From Sphingomonadales bacterium (GTDB lineage: Bacteria; Pseudomonadota; Alphaproteobacteria; Sphingomonadales; Emcibacteraceae), in assembly GCA_011051815.1 (NCBI GenBank), contig DRKK01000260.1:1-7307 (forward strand): a DNA stretch of 7,307 nt, written 5' to 3'. Of this stretch, positions 6,394 to 7,307 are shown in pieces. Made by a program: the position numbers and the translations under genes. The notes below the pieces were generated by a model that saw only the letters and a program-made list of their open reading frames with translations, was not told the origin of the DNA and did not search any database. Each line of letters opens with the position of its first letter. Position 1 is the first letter of the stretch.

Positions 6394-7307
6394 TCAGGCT
6401 TTCTTACGATGGTCCTGCCATTCGTCCCAAAGCTTCTGATCGGGCGAGCCCTTATATTCCATATTGTCCGCGCCCAGATTAAAGTTGTACCACTTAAGCA
6501 CGTCCGGCACCTCGGCCCCGCCGCAATTGCCTTGATAAATCTGATGAACCGGCAACCAGGCCTGAACATATTTTTCAGGCTCATAATCAAAAATGTCCTT
6601 ACAACCATGAGAACAGGGGTGATATTTATCGCCGTTATATTCCGAGACTTCAAAGGATATGGTTGTCGGGTCGTCCATATCGGTAAAGCCCATGGGAATT
6701 TGGCAGACCTGACACAGCATGGGCAAGGTATCATTGTAAAAACGCCGTCCGGCCTTTTCTTCCTTATCAAGATACTCAAGACGTGGCCGATAATATTTAT
6801 CGAAAGTATTCGGATATTTCTCTGACAGCCAGTCCAGCTCTTCCTTCTCCGGAATCCATGTATGGAAGGCCGCCGCATGGGTATAGTTATAGAAAATATG
6901 CCATGCCTGATGGCTGAGATGTTCAGCTTCCTTGGTGGCAATATCGGCATATTTCGGCGGCTTGATACCATAGCGGGCCAGATCCGCGAACAGAGCACCA
7001 CCCGCTTCGGTAAAGTAAATGTCCCAAGCCTCACGCCATGACATCACCCGCTTGGGCAACATATAGTCCATCATCATGGCCACAAGGGTCAGCATACGGG
7101 TCCCGCGCCAGAACCATTTATCCATCCAGCGCTGAACGATGGGAATATTACGTTCGTCCTGCTCCAGCATGAATTTAATCACTTCCAGCCCAAGGGTCAT
7201 ATGACGGGCCTCATCGGACTGGGCCGAGAAACCAAAGGTCACCGTTGCCATATCCCCGTTAAAGGCCGCGCCGGACATGAACGGCACAAACAACAGATTG
7301 GTCAGCA
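6394..7307 (-). CDS. dmpN: Phenol hydroxylase large subunit (P3), 5'-truncated by window edge
   Basis: The catalytic diiron subunit of soluble multicomponent phenol hydroxylase, which inserts one O2 oxygen into phenol to give catechol. About 304 C-terminal codons are present, out of roughly 510 in the family. The second diiron motif is visible as E-A-R-H within SDEARHMTLG (Glu codon 7212-7210, His codon 7203-7201); the first ExxH motif and remaining glutamates lie beyond the window. Further signatures are RWMDKWFWRGTRML, LVAMMMDYMLPKRVMSW, AFHTWIPEKEELDW and DKYYRPRLEYL. Cys-Gln-Val-Cys (6714-6703) together with CSHGC near 6600-6625 form the structural metal-binding (YHS-like) module of this subunit, followed by KYVQAWLPVHQIYQGNC. 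The frame is open to the window edge with residues L-T-N-L before L-F-V-P-F-M, so the TTG at 7293 is an internal leucine and not a start. Confidence 0.96.
   Translation of the reverse strand, partial: LTNLLFVPFMSGAAFNGDMATVTFGFSAQSDEARHMTLGLEVIKFMLEQDERNIPIVQRWMDKWFWRGTRMLTLVAMMMDYMLPKRVMSWREAWDIYFTEAGGALFADLARYGIKPPKYADIATKEAEHLSHQAWHIFYNYTHAAAFHTWIPEKEELDWLSEKYPNTFDKYYRPRLEYLDKEEKAGRRFYNDTLPMLCQVCQIPMGFTDMDDPTTISFEVSEYNGDKYHPCSHGCKDIFDYEPEKYVQAWLPVHQIYQGNCGGAEVPDVLKWYNFNLGADNMEYKGSPDQKLWDEWQDHRKKA

Noticed and set aside
6007..6825. 272-codon plus-strand open frame with hydrophobic stretches
   Set aside because: It is antisense to dmpO and the dmpN 3' end, whose frames are well supported. 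It has no recognisable family and no operon context on the plus strand.
7291..7293. TTG at 7293 as the start of the dmpN frame
   Set aside because: The frame continues to the window edge, and the flanking residues match the interior of the phenol hydroxylase large subunit, so this is a truncated gene.

Overview
This window is a tightly packed catabolic operon for phenol and methylphenols. Every real gene reads on the minus strand, so transcription runs from position 7307 towards position 1. In transcription order the genes are: multicomponent phenol hydroxylase large subunit (dmpN, 5' end outside the window), its small P4 subunit (dmpO), its flavin/iron-sulfur reductase (dmpP), a XylT-type [2Fe-2S] ferredoxin (dmpQ), catechol 2,3-dioxygenase (dmpB), 2-hydroxymuconic semialdehyde dehydrogenase (dmpC), 2-oxopent-4-enoate hydratase (dmpE), a GlcG/HbpS-like (DUF336) protein of unknown role, and acylating acetaldehyde dehydrogenase (dmpF, 3' end outside the window). 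The order follows the classical Pseudomonas dmp meta-cleavage operon (dmpKLMNOPQBCDEFGHI), with two visible differences. There is no hydrolase gene (dmpD) between dmpC and dmpE, and an extra DUF336 gene sits between dmpE and dmpF.

The genes form one metabolic route. DmpN/O/P, with partners encoded beyond the right edge, hydroxylate phenol to catechol using NADH and O2. DmpB opens the ring next to the two hydroxyls, and DmpQ is expected to re-reduce oxidised DmpB iron. DmpC oxidises the yellow semialdehyde and so feeds the oxalocrotonate branch. DmpE hydrates the resulting dienoate. DmpF turns the acetaldehyde released by the aldolase (expected to the left of the window) into acetyl-CoA. The tautomerase, decarboxylase and aldolase (dmpI, dmpH, dmpG) are not in the window.

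Almost every junction is short or overlapping: TGATG at dmpO/dmpP, 7 nt at dmpP/dmpQ, 3 nt at dmpQ/dmpB, 10 nt at dmpC/dmpE and ATGA at the DUF336 gene/dmpF. The exception is a 97-nt A+T-rich gap between dmpB and dmpC, which holds a long RNA stem-loop. The base composition is balanced and the gene families are proteobacterial. An alpha- or gammaproteobacterium fits, but the sequence alone does not settle the genus. I see no mobile element, CRISPR array, RNA gene or regulator. The enzymes themselves are well known; the less ordinary points are the intercistronic stem-loop, the embedded DUF336 gene and the missing dmpD.
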